DNA from: JAUMWX01 sp023394215
GTDB lineage: Bacteria > Bacillota > Clostridia > Tissierellales > Peptoniphilaceae
NCBI GenBank assembly: GCA_050313995.1
Contig: JBNPMM010000003.1
Length of the DNA stretch: 64,000 bases
Direction: 5' to 3' (one strand)
Each line of letters starts with the position of its first letter. Position 1 is the stretch's first letter. The position numbers and the translations under genes are program-made. The notes below the pieces were generated by a model, which was given only the letters and a program-made list of their open reading frames with translations, had not been told where the DNA came from and ran no database searches. Shown here one piece after another: positions 18,306 to 26,526 of this stretch.

Positions 18306-18386
18306 CTTTTTCCCCCCTTACATCTAAACCTTATTTTATAAATGCTTAATGAAAAAACTCCACTAAACGATAAAAAGCTACATTTC

Positions 18387-18415
18387 ATTATATGTATTCG
18401 CAGGTCAATTGTCAA
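18387..18415 (-). promoter_or_regulatory. Consensus sigma-A promoter of rpmH
   Basis: Perfect TTGACA (18410-18415) and perfect TATAAT (18387-18392) lie on the minus strand with a 17-bp spacer, as expected for a strongly expressed ribosomal gene. Confidence 0.85.
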
Positions 18416-18502
18416 TACAATTAGGTATTTTTCAAATATATCTCCTACTATAAAACATATATAACAATCATAAAAAATATTAAAAATTTTTACAACTGTA
18501 TA

Positions 18503-18530
18503 TTAACAAAATTTTTATTTATGATAAAAT
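18503..18530 (+). promoter_or_regulatory. Predicted promoter of the ABC transporter gene
   Basis: TTAACA (18503-18508), a 16-bp spacer and TAAAAT (18525-18530) preceded by an extended -10 TG (18522-18523). It diverges from the rpmH promoter. Confidence 0.5.
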
Positions 18531-18597
18531 AAATTCAATAATAATTTTTATCAAAAATTTTTTATATTTAATCCGGAGGAAATTCTAAAATAATTTT

Positions 18598-20196
18598 ATG
18601 AAGAAATATGTTTTAAAGAACAAAAAAATCCTTATGCTTGCCGTAGGTTTTGGTTGGCTTAATGTAATTGCGATATATTTTGCTAATCTTAAAATAGCAA
18701 AAGTAATTGATTTAATAGGATTTGAAGACTATCAAAAATTAACAATAACCGTTGTAAGTGCTTTTTTCTTAATTGCTTTAGCCTTGCTATCAGCTTATAT
18801 AAGTACAAATGCTTCTTTCAAGTTTTCTACAGAAATTACAGCTAAAATTAGATTAGATTATTTAAGCAGTTTATATCAACAACCAACTTCTCTTTATATT
18901 AAACGTAACCGTAGTGAATACATAACAGATATAGATGCCAACTTAAATCAATTACGATTGGATTATCTGTCTGTGTTACCAGACGCAATAACCGGTATCG
19001 GTCAAGCTATCATTTACATGATAGGATTATGGTATCTTCACCCATTAATTTTTCTTTCCACGATTATATTTACTTTGCTACCATCCATTGTTAGCAAAAT
19101 ATTTGGAACTAAATTGAGTAAATTAAATTTATTAATTTCAAATTGCAATGAAAAACACATAAACAGGCTACATGAAATTTTAGATGGATATCTGGTTATA
19201 AAACAATCTAAACATAAAGAAGAGTTTTTGCAAAGTTATCATAAAACAGATATGGAAATTTTAAATGCTAAAAAATCTTATAATGTTACTGCAAGATTTT
19301 TTAATGAATGTATGTTTTCACTTAATAATTTAACAATTATACTTGTTATTTTAATAGGTACTTTTTTGATAAATCGTGAGCAACTTTCTATCAGCAAATT
19401 AGTTGCATCTATGGCAATAGTGTCCATAAGTACCAATGCAATTGCATCAGCTTTCAGATATGCTATGCAATTAATTGCCGGAAAATCACTAAAAGAAAAA
19501 ATAATGAAAATTATAACTTTAAATAATGATAAAGTAGAAAATTCTAACAATACAAAAACTCCACAACTTGATATTGATTTATGTAATATTGGATACAAAT
19601 TTAATGAAAAAACACTTTTTAACGGACTTTCCACTAAAATTGAAAAAGGGAAATCTTATGCTGTTATTGGTGAAAGCGGTGCGGGAAAAAGTACTTTTGC
19701 TAAAATTTTAATAAAAATTAACTCAGATTATAACGGCAGCATTAATTTTAAAAACGGAGAACTAAAAGAATTTTCCGAAGATGAAATTTTCCAATCATTA
19801 TATTACATTCCACAACAACCGATTATTTTTCGTGATACATTAAAAAATAATATAACAATGTTTGCAAATAACATTTCTGAAATTGAATATAAATCTATTC
19901 TTAAAGCTGTGAATTTAGAAAAATTAGCAATATCTAAACAAGAAGATATAATTGAACCGAATGAATTATCAGGTGGGGAAATGAAACGTATTGAATTAGC
20001 AAGAGCTTTATTTAGAAAAGCTGAACTAATTATATTTGACGAACCAACTTCCGGTTTAGATCCTCAAAACGCTGCTATCATAGAAGATTTGATTTTTGAC
20101 TTAAAAAATATAATAGTTATTACTCATAATCATGAAAAAGAATACTTAGCACGCTTTGATGAAGTTATACATATAACTAATAATAAAACATCTTAA
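18598..20196 (+). CDS. ABC half-transporter, fused membrane and ATPase domains
   Basis: A 532-residue exporter-type half-transporter with membrane segments over residues 1-290 and an ATPase domain from about 325. It has Walker A GESGAGKS (358-365), Q407, signature LSGGE (457-461), Walker B LIIFDE (477-482) and H510, so it should be an active homodimer. The substrate is unknown; peptide, lipid or drug export fits the architecture. It sits alone between rpmH and dnaA. Its DNA is very AT-rich and 7 of its 13 arginine codons are CGN, unlike neighbours that use AGA/AGG, which suggests transfer. The GGAGGA ribosome site lies an unusual 17 bp before the ATG. Confidence 0.88.
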   Translation: MKKYVLKNKKILMLAVGFGWLNVIAIYFANLKIAKVIDLIGFEDYQKLTITVVSAFFLIALALLSAYISTNASFKFSTEITAKIRLDYLSSLYQQPTSLYIKRNRSEYITDIDANLNQLRLDYLSVLPDAITGIGQAIIYMIGLWYLHPLIFLSTIIFTLLPSIVSKIFGTKLSKLNLLISNCNEKHINRLHEILDGYLVIKQSKHKEEFLQSYHKTDMEILNAKKSYNVTARFFNECMFSLNNLTIILVILIGTFLINREQLSISKLVASMAIVSISTNAIASAFRYAMQLIAGKSLKEKIMKIITLNNDKVENSNNTKTPQLDIDLCNIGYKFNEKTLFNGLSTKIEKGKSYAVIGESGAGKSTFAKILIKINSDYNGSINFKNGELKEFSEDEIFQSLYYIPQQPIIFRDTLKNNITMFANNISEIEYKSILKAVNLEKLAISKQEDIIEPNELSGGEMKRIELARALFRKAELIIFDEPTSGLDPQNAAIIEDLIFDLKNIIVITHNHEKEYLARFDEVIHITNNKTS

Positions 20197-20222
20197 TATA
20201 AATTATACAACAATTAAATTTT

Positions 20223-20265
20223 AGGACCTTCTATAAAATATTAAATATAGGAGGTCCTATTTTAT
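20223..20265 (+). terminator. Terminator of the ABC transporter gene
   Basis: A 13-bp stem with one G-U pair (AGGACCTTCTATA 20223-20235 with 20246-20258) is followed by ATTTTAT. It insulates the transporter from dnaA. Confidence 0.75.
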
Positions 20266-20299
20266 AGTAATAAAATTGTAAATGTATAAAGTCTGTTAC

Positions 20300-20588
20300 T
20301 TATATAAAGAATTGTGGATAACTTGTAAATAAAGTCAAAAATTGCTATAATATCTATATAATTTATAAAAAAAATAATGTTTTTCAACAATTATTAACAA
20401 GTTTTCCACAATTGTGCGTAACTTGTTAATAATTCAAAGCTGTACATGTCTTTATATTGATTAAATCTTATTTCTTTATCCACAAACTTAAATTTAAGAT
20501 ATTTGTGGATAACTTTTTGATTTATTTTATTATCCCTTATTTTTTAAGGTTTTCTATGTGGATAGCTCTGTTGATAAATGGAGGATTT
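20300..20588 (+). other. Origin of replication, dnaA-upstream DnaA-box cluster
   Basis: The gene-free stretch before dnaA carries DnaA boxes: TTATCCACA-type on the minus strand at 20313-20321 and 20504-20512, on the plus strand at 20476-20484, a TTTTCCACA variant at 20402-20410 and a one-mismatch box at 20557-20565. The DNA between is AT-rich. Together with the cluster after dnaA it forms a bipartite Firmicutes-type oriC. Confidence 0.85.
20323..20351 (+). promoter_or_regulatory. dnaA: Predicted dnaA promoter
   Basis: TTGTAA (20323-20328), a 17-bp spacer and TATAAT (20346-20351). A DnaA box ends 1 bp before the -35, a layout compatible with autorepression by DnaA. The leader would be about 230 nt. 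Confidence 0.6.
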
Positions 20589-22019
20589 ATGGATAATTTA
20601 ACCCAAGTATGGGACCAAGTTAAGGAAATTTTATTTTTAGAAATTGCAACCGTGCAATTTAATACTTGGATTAAACCCATAGTACCGATGACTGTACTTG
20701 ATAATGTCATATATCTCAAAGCCTTATCAAAATTCGTAAAAAAAATCGTATCCGAAAAATATATAGAATCAATAGAATATAATTTCCAAATGGTACTCGG
20801 CAAACCTGTAAAAGTCATAATAATTGATCATACCGATGAAATATATGACAAAATTTTGGATAAGAGTCTTGCTGACTCTCCAAAATCGATTGAAAAAAAA
20901 GATGATCCTATGCAAATATCCTTTGCCGATGTAAATAATATACAAAGTGAACCTATAAAAAGCTGCAGGTCCAATCTTAATCCTAAGTATACATTTGATA
21001 ATTTTGTCAGGGGAAACAGCAACGACTATGCCTTAACGGTAGCTCTTGAAGTTGCAAAAAATCCCGGTAAAAAGTATAATCCGCTTTTTATATACGGGGG
21101 TTCGGGTCTTGGTAAAACCCACTTAATGCAAGCTATAGGCAATGAAATTTTAAAAAACAATCCAAATGCTAAAGTAATATATATAACAAGCGAAAATTTT
21201 ATGAATGAATTTATATCGACTATTACCGACAATAAAAACTCCGTTATAAATTCAAATCTATTTAGAGATAAATACAGAAATGCCGATGTTTTAATGATTG
21301 ATGATATTCAGTTTATATCGGGTAAAGAGGGTACTCAAATAGAAATTCATAATACATTCAATTCTCTTTGGGAGGGAAAAAAACAAATAATTTTAACTTC
21401 CGATAAGCTGCCTTCTGAAATAGAAAATCTTGAAGAAAGGCTTGTTTCAAGATTTAACAGCGGTATAAAAGTAGATATACAACAACCTGATTTTGAAACG
21501 AGGGTAGCTATTTTACAACATAAAATAAAAATGGACAGATTTAATCTGATTCCAAATAAGGTGATAGAATTTATAGCAGAAAATATTACCTCAAATATAA
21601 GAGAATTGGAAGGAGCCATTATAAGTGTTGAAGCTTTAAAACAACATGAAAATCCAAATAAGATAATAAGTGAAGATGAATTTTTGGAAATAGCAAAGAG
21701 GGCCTTGGCAGTAAAGGAAAAGAAAAAGAAAACAATCAGCCTTGAACTTATAAAAGATGTAGTTACAAAATACTATAAACTTGAAAAAGATGATCTGGTA
21801 TCAAAAAGCAGACAGAAAAATATAGCTGAGCCAAGACAAATAGCCATGCACCTTTCAAGACAGCTAACAACTTTTTCCTTAGTTAAAATAGCAAATTCCT
21901 TTAATAGGGATCACTCGACCATTATGCACGGGGATGAAAAAATAGAAAAAATGAGAAAAGAAAATCCTAATCTGGATAAGGAAGTAAAAGCTATTATTTC
22001 AATGCTTGAAAATGACTGA
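20589..22019 (+). CDS. dnaA: Chromosomal replication initiator DnaA
   Basis: Binds DnaA boxes and melts the origin. From the chosen ATG (MDNLTQVWDQ) it is 476 residues: domain I (1-85), a variable linker, AAA+ domain III with Walker A GGSGLGKT (170-177) and Walker B LMIDDIQF (235-242), and domain IV with AEPRQIAMHLSRQLT and FNRDHSTIMHG, the DnaA signature and box-binding helix. A longer frame reaching back to a TTG at 20457 is rejected because it encodes no family sequence and runs through DnaA boxes. GGAGGA sits just before the ATG. Confidence 0.97.
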   Translation: MDNLTQVWDQVKEILFLEIATVQFNTWIKPIVPMTVLDNVIYLKALSKFVKKIVSEKYIESIEYNFQMVLGKPVKVIIIDHTDEIYDKILDKSLADSPKSIEKKDDPMQISFADVNNIQSEPIKSCRSNLNPKYTFDNFVRGNSNDYALTVALEVAKNPGKKYNPLFIYGGSGLGKTHLMQAIGNEILKNNPNAKVIYITSENFMNEFISTITDNKNSVINSNLFRDKYRNADVLMIDDIQFISGKEGTQIEIHNTFNSLWEGKKQIILTSDKLPSEIENLEERLVSRFNSGIKVDIQQPDFETRVAILQHKIKMDRFNLIPNKVIEFIAENITSNIRELEGAIISVEALKQHENPNKIISEDEFLEIAKRALAVKEKKKKTISLELIKDVVTKYYKLEKDDLVSKSRQKNIAEPRQIAMHLSRQLTTFSLVKIANSFNRDHSTIMHGDEKIEKMRKENPNLDKEVKAIISMLEND

Positions 22020-22178
22020 TGTGTATAAGTTTTAAGTATTGCAGAATTTATTACAGACTTATCCACAGGTTTATAAGTAATAAAATTCTCTTTATTTTAG
22101 TCTTTTTAAGACTTATAAACTTATCCACCGGACTTATTACTATTACTACTAAAATTTTAAAATATATATAGGAGCAAA
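22020..22178 (+). other. Origin unwinding region in the dnaA-dnaN gap
   Basis: DnaA boxes TTATCCACA (22059-22067) and TTATCCACC (22121-22129) are followed by GGAC and six consecutive trinucleotides, TTATTACTATTACTACTA (22134-22151). Their complement reads as DnaA-trio repeats (3'-GAT/AAT-5'). An AT-only tract then runs to 22170. This is the order box, spacer, trio, AT-rich tract of the basal unwinding system described in Bacillus subtilis. Confidence 0.85.
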
Positions 22179-22179
22179 A

Positions 22180-23274
22180 ATGAAATTTAAAATATTAAAA
22201 TCGGATTTAGAAAAACAAATTTCCATAGCTCAAAAGGCAATATCAAACAAGAGTTCTATGCAAATTCTTAACGGTATAGTTTTTGAGGCCTATAATGATG
22301 AATTGGTTTTATCTTCTACAGATTTAGAACTATCTATAAATACAAAAGTTGAATGCAAGGTAGAAGAAAACGGCATTATAGTATTAAATTCAACTAATAT
22401 AGGAAATATTATAAGAAAAATGCCTGAAGATATAATTACCATTACTATAAAGGGTGATGATGTAAATATAAGTTGTCAAAATTCAATATTTGATATAAAG
22501 GGACAAGATGCCAAGGATTATCCTCCATTACCTATGGTTGATGAAACGCCTACTTTTACCATAGATAACAAGGATTTGGTAGAAGCCATAAGAGAAACTA
22601 TTTTTGCAACATCCGATGATGAAACAAGGCTTGCATTGACAGGGGTCTTACTTGAAATGAAGGAAGATATGATAAATTTTGTCGGACTTGACGGATACAG
22701 ATTGGCGGTAAGAAAATTTGATTACAATTTTGCAAATGAGATTTCAAGTATTATCCCTAAGAGGGCATTGAATGAACTTAGCAAGATTTTAAATGATAAG
22801 ACTACAGATGTTGCCATCATAAAAGGGCATATAGTTTTTATAAACGGAAATACAAAGATGTATTCAAGGTTAATTGATAAAAATTATATAGATTATGCAA
22901 AAATTGCAAGCACAAATTATACAACAAAGATTCTTGTAAATAAGGATGACTTATATAGTTCGCTTGACAGGGCTCTTTTGCTTACCAGTGCGGGTTCGGC
23001 AAGCCTTACAAAACTTACTGTGGAGGGGGATATGATTTCAATAAAATCAAATTCCGAACTTGGTAAGTTAAATGAAAAGGTATTTTGTAATAAAGAAGGA
23101 AATGATTTGGAGATAGCCTTTAATACAAAATATCTGATAGACGGTATAAGGGCTATAAATGATGATAAAATAAATATTTATATGACAGGACCTTTGGCTC
23201 CGGCCGTTATGAGACCGGCCTCTCATGAAAAAGATTATTTATATTTGGTATTGCCGGTAAGGACAGGAAAATAA
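22180..23274 (+). CDS. dnaN: DNA polymerase III sliding clamp (beta subunit)
   Basis: A ring-shaped dimeric processivity clamp. The 364 residues form three repeated domains; MKFKILKSDLEKQISIAQKA is the family start, and PVRTGK at the C-terminus corresponds to the clamp's conserved tail. It overlaps the yaaA start by one base (TAATG) and has an AGGAG ribosome site. Confidence 0.97.
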   Translation: MKFKILKSDLEKQISIAQKAISNKSSMQILNGIVFEAYNDELVLSSTDLELSINTKVECKVEENGIIVLNSTNIGNIIRKMPEDIITITIKGDDVNISCQNSIFDIKGQDAKDYPPLPMVDETPTFTIDNKDLVEAIRETIFATSDDETRLALTGVLLEMKEDMINFVGLDGYRLAVRKFDYNFANEISSIIPKRALNELSKILNDKTTDVAIIKGHIVFINGNTKMYSRLIDKNYIDYAKIASTNYTTKILVNKDDLYSSLDRALLLTSAGSASLTKLTVEGDMISIKSNSELGKLNEKVFCNKEGNDLEIAFNTKYLIDGIRAINDDKINIYMTGPLAPAVMRPASHEKDYLYLVLPVRTGK

Positions 23275-23483
23275 TGATAAAGAAAATTAAGATTGAGAGT
23301 GAATTTATAAAAATGGACTCACTGTTGAAGTATGCCGATATGGTTTCTTCCGGCGGGGAGGCTAAAAGTGTTATACTTGACGGAAAAGTAAAATTTAACG
23401 GTCAGGTTTGTACTATGAGAGGAAAAAAAGTAAGATCCGGTGACTGCGTAGAGTTTGAAGGGTCTGTAATTGAGATAGAATAA
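23274..23483 (+). CDS. yaaA: S4-domain RNA-binding protein YaaA
   Basis: A 69-residue single S4 domain (DSLLKYADMVSSGGEAK and the closing VRSGDCVEFEG), conserved between dnaN and recF in Firmicutes. It is thought to act in ribosome biogenesis. It shares one base with each neighbour, so dnaN-yaaA-recF is a tightly coupled operon. Confidence 0.93.
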   Translation: MIKKIKIESEFIKMDSLLKYADMVSSGGEAKSVILDGKVKFNGQVCTMRGKKVRSGDCVEFEGSVIEIE

Positions 23484-24592
23484 TGATAATTAAAGAATTG
23501 AAGCTTATAAACCACAGAAATTATAGAAATGAAGATGTTGCATTTCATGACAAAGTTAATATTCTTGTAGGAAAAAATGCTCAAGGAAAGACAAATTTAC
23601 TTGAAGCAATTTATATATGTGCCCGTGGTTACAGCTTTAAAAATTTAAAAGAAGATAAACTTATTCTTTTCGGTCAAAATCAATCATATCTGAAAGCACT
23701 TATTTTTAATAAAGATAGAAAGAGATCGGTAGAAGTGAAATTTTCAGATGATGATAAGAAGAGGATAAGGATTAATGAAGTTGAAATTTCAAATTTATCT
23801 GACTTGTCGAGCCAATTCGGTGTTGTTTTATTTTCTCCTGAGGAACTTAAAATAGTTAAAGAAACACCGAAGCTTAGAAGGGATTTTTTAGATGATCTTA
23901 TATCCAACAATGATATAAGTTATAGGAAAAATTTACTTAATTATAATAAAATAAGGAGTCAGAAAAATGAACTTTTAAAAAATTCTTCACAAAGTAAGTA
24001 TTTTACGAGTCTTTTAAATGCTTTGAATGAGAAGTTGGTTGAGTATGGGAGTATTGTAGCTATATATAGGTACAGATATATTGAAATACTTAAGAACTTT
24101 GCTAAAAAATATCATAAGATGCTCACAAAGGATGAGGAAGATTTGGATATAATTTACAGCAACAATTACAGTGATGTTTTTGAAAGTTTGGATTGTATAA
24201 AAGCTGAATTTTCAAGCAAGCTTGATGAAAATATTGATAGGGAAATGGGACAGTATACTTCACTTATCGGTCCCCACAAGGATGATCTTATATTTTATAT
24301 AAACGGTTTGGATGTAAAGAGCTTTGCTTCTCAGGGACAACAAAGGACCCTTATGCTTTCACTTAGACTTGGGGAAGCAAAGTTAATAGAGACGGTTACC
24401 AAGGCTAAACCTATTTTATTGTTGGATGATGTTTTCTCTGAGCTTGATAACAGTAGGGCATCAATGCTGGTAAAGGCTGTTAAGGAATATCAAACTATAA
24501 TAACAACAAATTCAATGACTAATATAGATATTAAGGATATGGATGGAAATGTATATACGATAAAGGCCGGAAGCCTGAGTGTAAGACATTAG
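23483..24592 (+). CDS. recF: DNA repair and replication ATPase RecF
   Basis: An SMC-like ATPase that helps load RecA at gapped DNA. It has Walker A GKNAQGKTN (29-37), the ASQGQQRTL signature and Walker B LLLDDVFSELD with its D-loop. The 369-residue length is standard. It is 12 bp upstream of gyrB. Confidence 0.96.
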   Translation: MIIKELKLINHRNYRNEDVAFHDKVNILVGKNAQGKTNLLEAIYICARGYSFKNLKEDKLILFGQNQSYLKALIFNKDRKRSVEVKFSDDDKKRIRINEVEISNLSDLSSQFGVVLFSPEELKIVKETPKLRRDFLDDLISNNDISYRKNLLNYNKIRSQKNELLKNSSQSKYFTSLLNALNEKLVEYGSIVAIYRYRYIEILKNFAKKYHKMLTKDEEDLDIIYSNNYSDVFESLDCIKAEFSSKLDENIDREMGQYTSLIGPHKDDLIFYINGLDVKSFASQGQQRTLMLSLRLGEAKLIETVTKAKPILLLDDVFSELDNSRASMLVKAVKEYQTIITTNSMTNIDIKDMDGNVYTIKAGSLSVRH

Positions 24593-24604
24593 AAAGGATA
24601 GAAA

Positions 24605-26518
24605 ATGGCGAAAAAGAATAATAGTTACGGAGAAAGTAATATCAGGGTTCTTGAAGGCTTGGAGGCCGTAAGATTAAGACCGGGTATGTATATCGGTTCT
24701 ACCGATGAAAGAGGTCTGCACCATTTGGTTTATGAGGTAGTTGATAATTCTGTCGACGAAGCTTTAGCAGGAAGGTGTGACAATATAGTTATAGTATTAC
24801 ATAAGGACGGTTCTTGTGAAGTTGAAGATAACGGATCGGGTATTCCGGTAGAAAAGCATCACCAAACAGGTAAATCAACACTTGAGACGGTATTGACAAT
24901 ACTACATGCCGGTGGAAAGTTTGATGCCGAAGCCTATAGCTTTTCCGGAGGTCTGCACGGTGTAGGGGTTTCTGTAGTAAATGCCTTGTCAAAAAGATTA
25001 ATAGCTCAGGTAAAAAGGGACGGTAACAGGTATGAGCAGGAATTTGCCATAGGTAATGCAGTTACCGAGACTAAAAAGAAGGAAAAAACTAATGAAACAG
25101 GGACATCTATAAGATTTTGGCCTGATCCCGATATTTTTGAAACTGTAGAATTTGACAGAAAAACTCTTGAAACAAGATTTTTGGAAATGAGCTTTCTAAA
25201 TGAAGGTTTAAAGCTTACACTTATAGATCAAAGAGAAGAAGAGCCTTATGAAAAGGTGTTTTATGCTGAAGGCGGCATAAAATCTTTTGTAGAATATTTA
25301 AATAAGAAAAAGGACAGTCTTTATCCGGAAGTTGCTCACTTTAAGGGACAGCCTGACGGTTGTGTAGTAGATATTGCCTTCCAATATACAACTGCTTATT
25401 CTGAAAATGTCTTGTCCTTTGCAAACAATATTTATACTGCCGAGGGAGGGACTCATCTTACTGGATTCAGAACAGCCCTTACTAAGACAGTAAATGATTA
25501 CGGAAGAAAATACAATCTCATAAAGGAAAAGGATGAGAATCTTACAGGGGATGATTGTAGAGAAGGGCTTACAGCTATAGTTGCTGTAAAGTTGAAAAAT
25601 CCTCAATTTGAAGGACAAACTAAGGGTAAACTCGGCTCTTCCGAAATGAGAGGTATTGTGGATAGCTTCTTTACTGAAAAATTGGAAGAATATTTAGAAG
25701 AAAACCCTAAAATAGGTAAAGTTATTATAGAAAAGGCTATAAGTGCCCAAAGGGCGAGAGAGGCTTCAAGAAAAGCAAGAGATCTTACCCGTAAAAGATC
25801 TATACTTGATAATACAACTTTACCGGGCAAACTTGCCGATTGCCAGGAAACTGATACCTCGGTAAATGAAATTTTCATAGTCGAAGGGGACTCAGCCGGC
25901 GGTTCAGCTAAAAACGGCAGAGACAATAAAACTCAGGCAATTCTTCCTTTGAAGGGTAAGATTATGAATGTTGAAAAGGCAAGAATGGATAAGATTTTGG
26001 GTTCTGATGAAATCAAGGCAATGATTACGGCTTTTGGTACGGGAATTGACAAGGATTTTGATATATCAAAATTAAGATATGGAAAGATTATAATCATGAC
26101 CGATGCCGATGTCGACGGTGCTCATATAGCTACCCTTCTATTGACTTTCCTATTTAGACATTTAAGACCACTTATAGATGAAGGACATGTTTATCTTGCT
26201 CAACCTCCTCTATTTAGAGTAACTCAGGGTAAAAAGGAAAGATATGTTTATGATGAGAGAGAGCTTGAAAAAGTTTTATCAAGTATTGAAGGGGAAAGAT
26301 ATAAGATAAATAGATATAAGGGTCTTGGAGAAATGAATGCCGAACAACTTTGGGAAACAACCATGTCTCCTGAAAACAGGGTTCTTTTGAAGGTTAAAAT
26401 AGATGGTGAATCCTTGACACTTGATGATACTTTTTCAACACTTATGGGAGATAAGGTAGAACCGAGAAGACAGTTTATCGAAGAAAATGCCAAGTATGTT
26501 AAAAACTTGGATGCATAG
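24605..26518 (+). CDS. gyrB: DNA gyrase subunit B
   Basis: ATPase subunit of gyrase. The GHKL ATP site (VDNSVDEALAGRCD and GGLHGVGVSVVNALS), the transducer domain and the TOPRIM domain (EGDSAGGSA and DADVDGAHI) are intact in 637 residues, without the large insertion seen in proteobacterial GyrB. An aminocoumarin-site arginine cannot be assessed by eye. gyrA follows after 8 bp. Confidence 0.97.
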   Translation: MAKKNNSYGESNIRVLEGLEAVRLRPGMYIGSTDERGLHHLVYEVVDNSVDEALAGRCDNIVIVLHKDGSCEVEDNGSGIPVEKHHQTGKSTLETVLTILHAGGKFDAEAYSFSGGLHGVGVSVVNALSKRLIAQVKRDGNRYEQEFAIGNAVTETKKKEKTNETGTSIRFWPDPDIFETVEFDRKTLETRFLEMSFLNEGLKLTLIDQREEEPYEKVFYAEGGIKSFVEYLNKKKDSLYPEVAHFKGQPDGCVVDIAFQYTTAYSENVLSFANNIYTAEGGTHLTGFRTALTKTVNDYGRKYNLIKEKDENLTGDDCREGLTAIVAVKLKNPQFEGQTKGKLGSSEMRGIVDSFFTEKLEEYLEENPKIGKVIIEKAISAQRAREASRKARDLTRKRSILDNTTLPGKLADCQETDTSVNEIFIVEGDSAGGSAKNGRDNKTQAILPLKGKIMNVEKARMDKILGSDEIKAMITAFGTGIDKDFDISKLRYGKIIIMTDADVDGAHIATLLLTFLFRHLRPLIDEGHVYLAQPPLFRVTQGKKERYVYDERELEKVLSSIEGERYKINRYKGLGEMNAEQLWETTMSPENRVLLKVKIDGESLTLDDTFSTLMGDKVEPRRQFIEENAKYVKNLDA

Positions 26519-26526
26519 GAGTTAAT

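Noticed and set aside
20457..20588. In-frame N-terminal extension of DnaA from a TTG
   Set aside because: The extra 44 residues are hydrophobic, match no DnaA domain and are encoded by DnaA-box DNA; the ATG at 20589 has a ribosome site and the family N-terminus.
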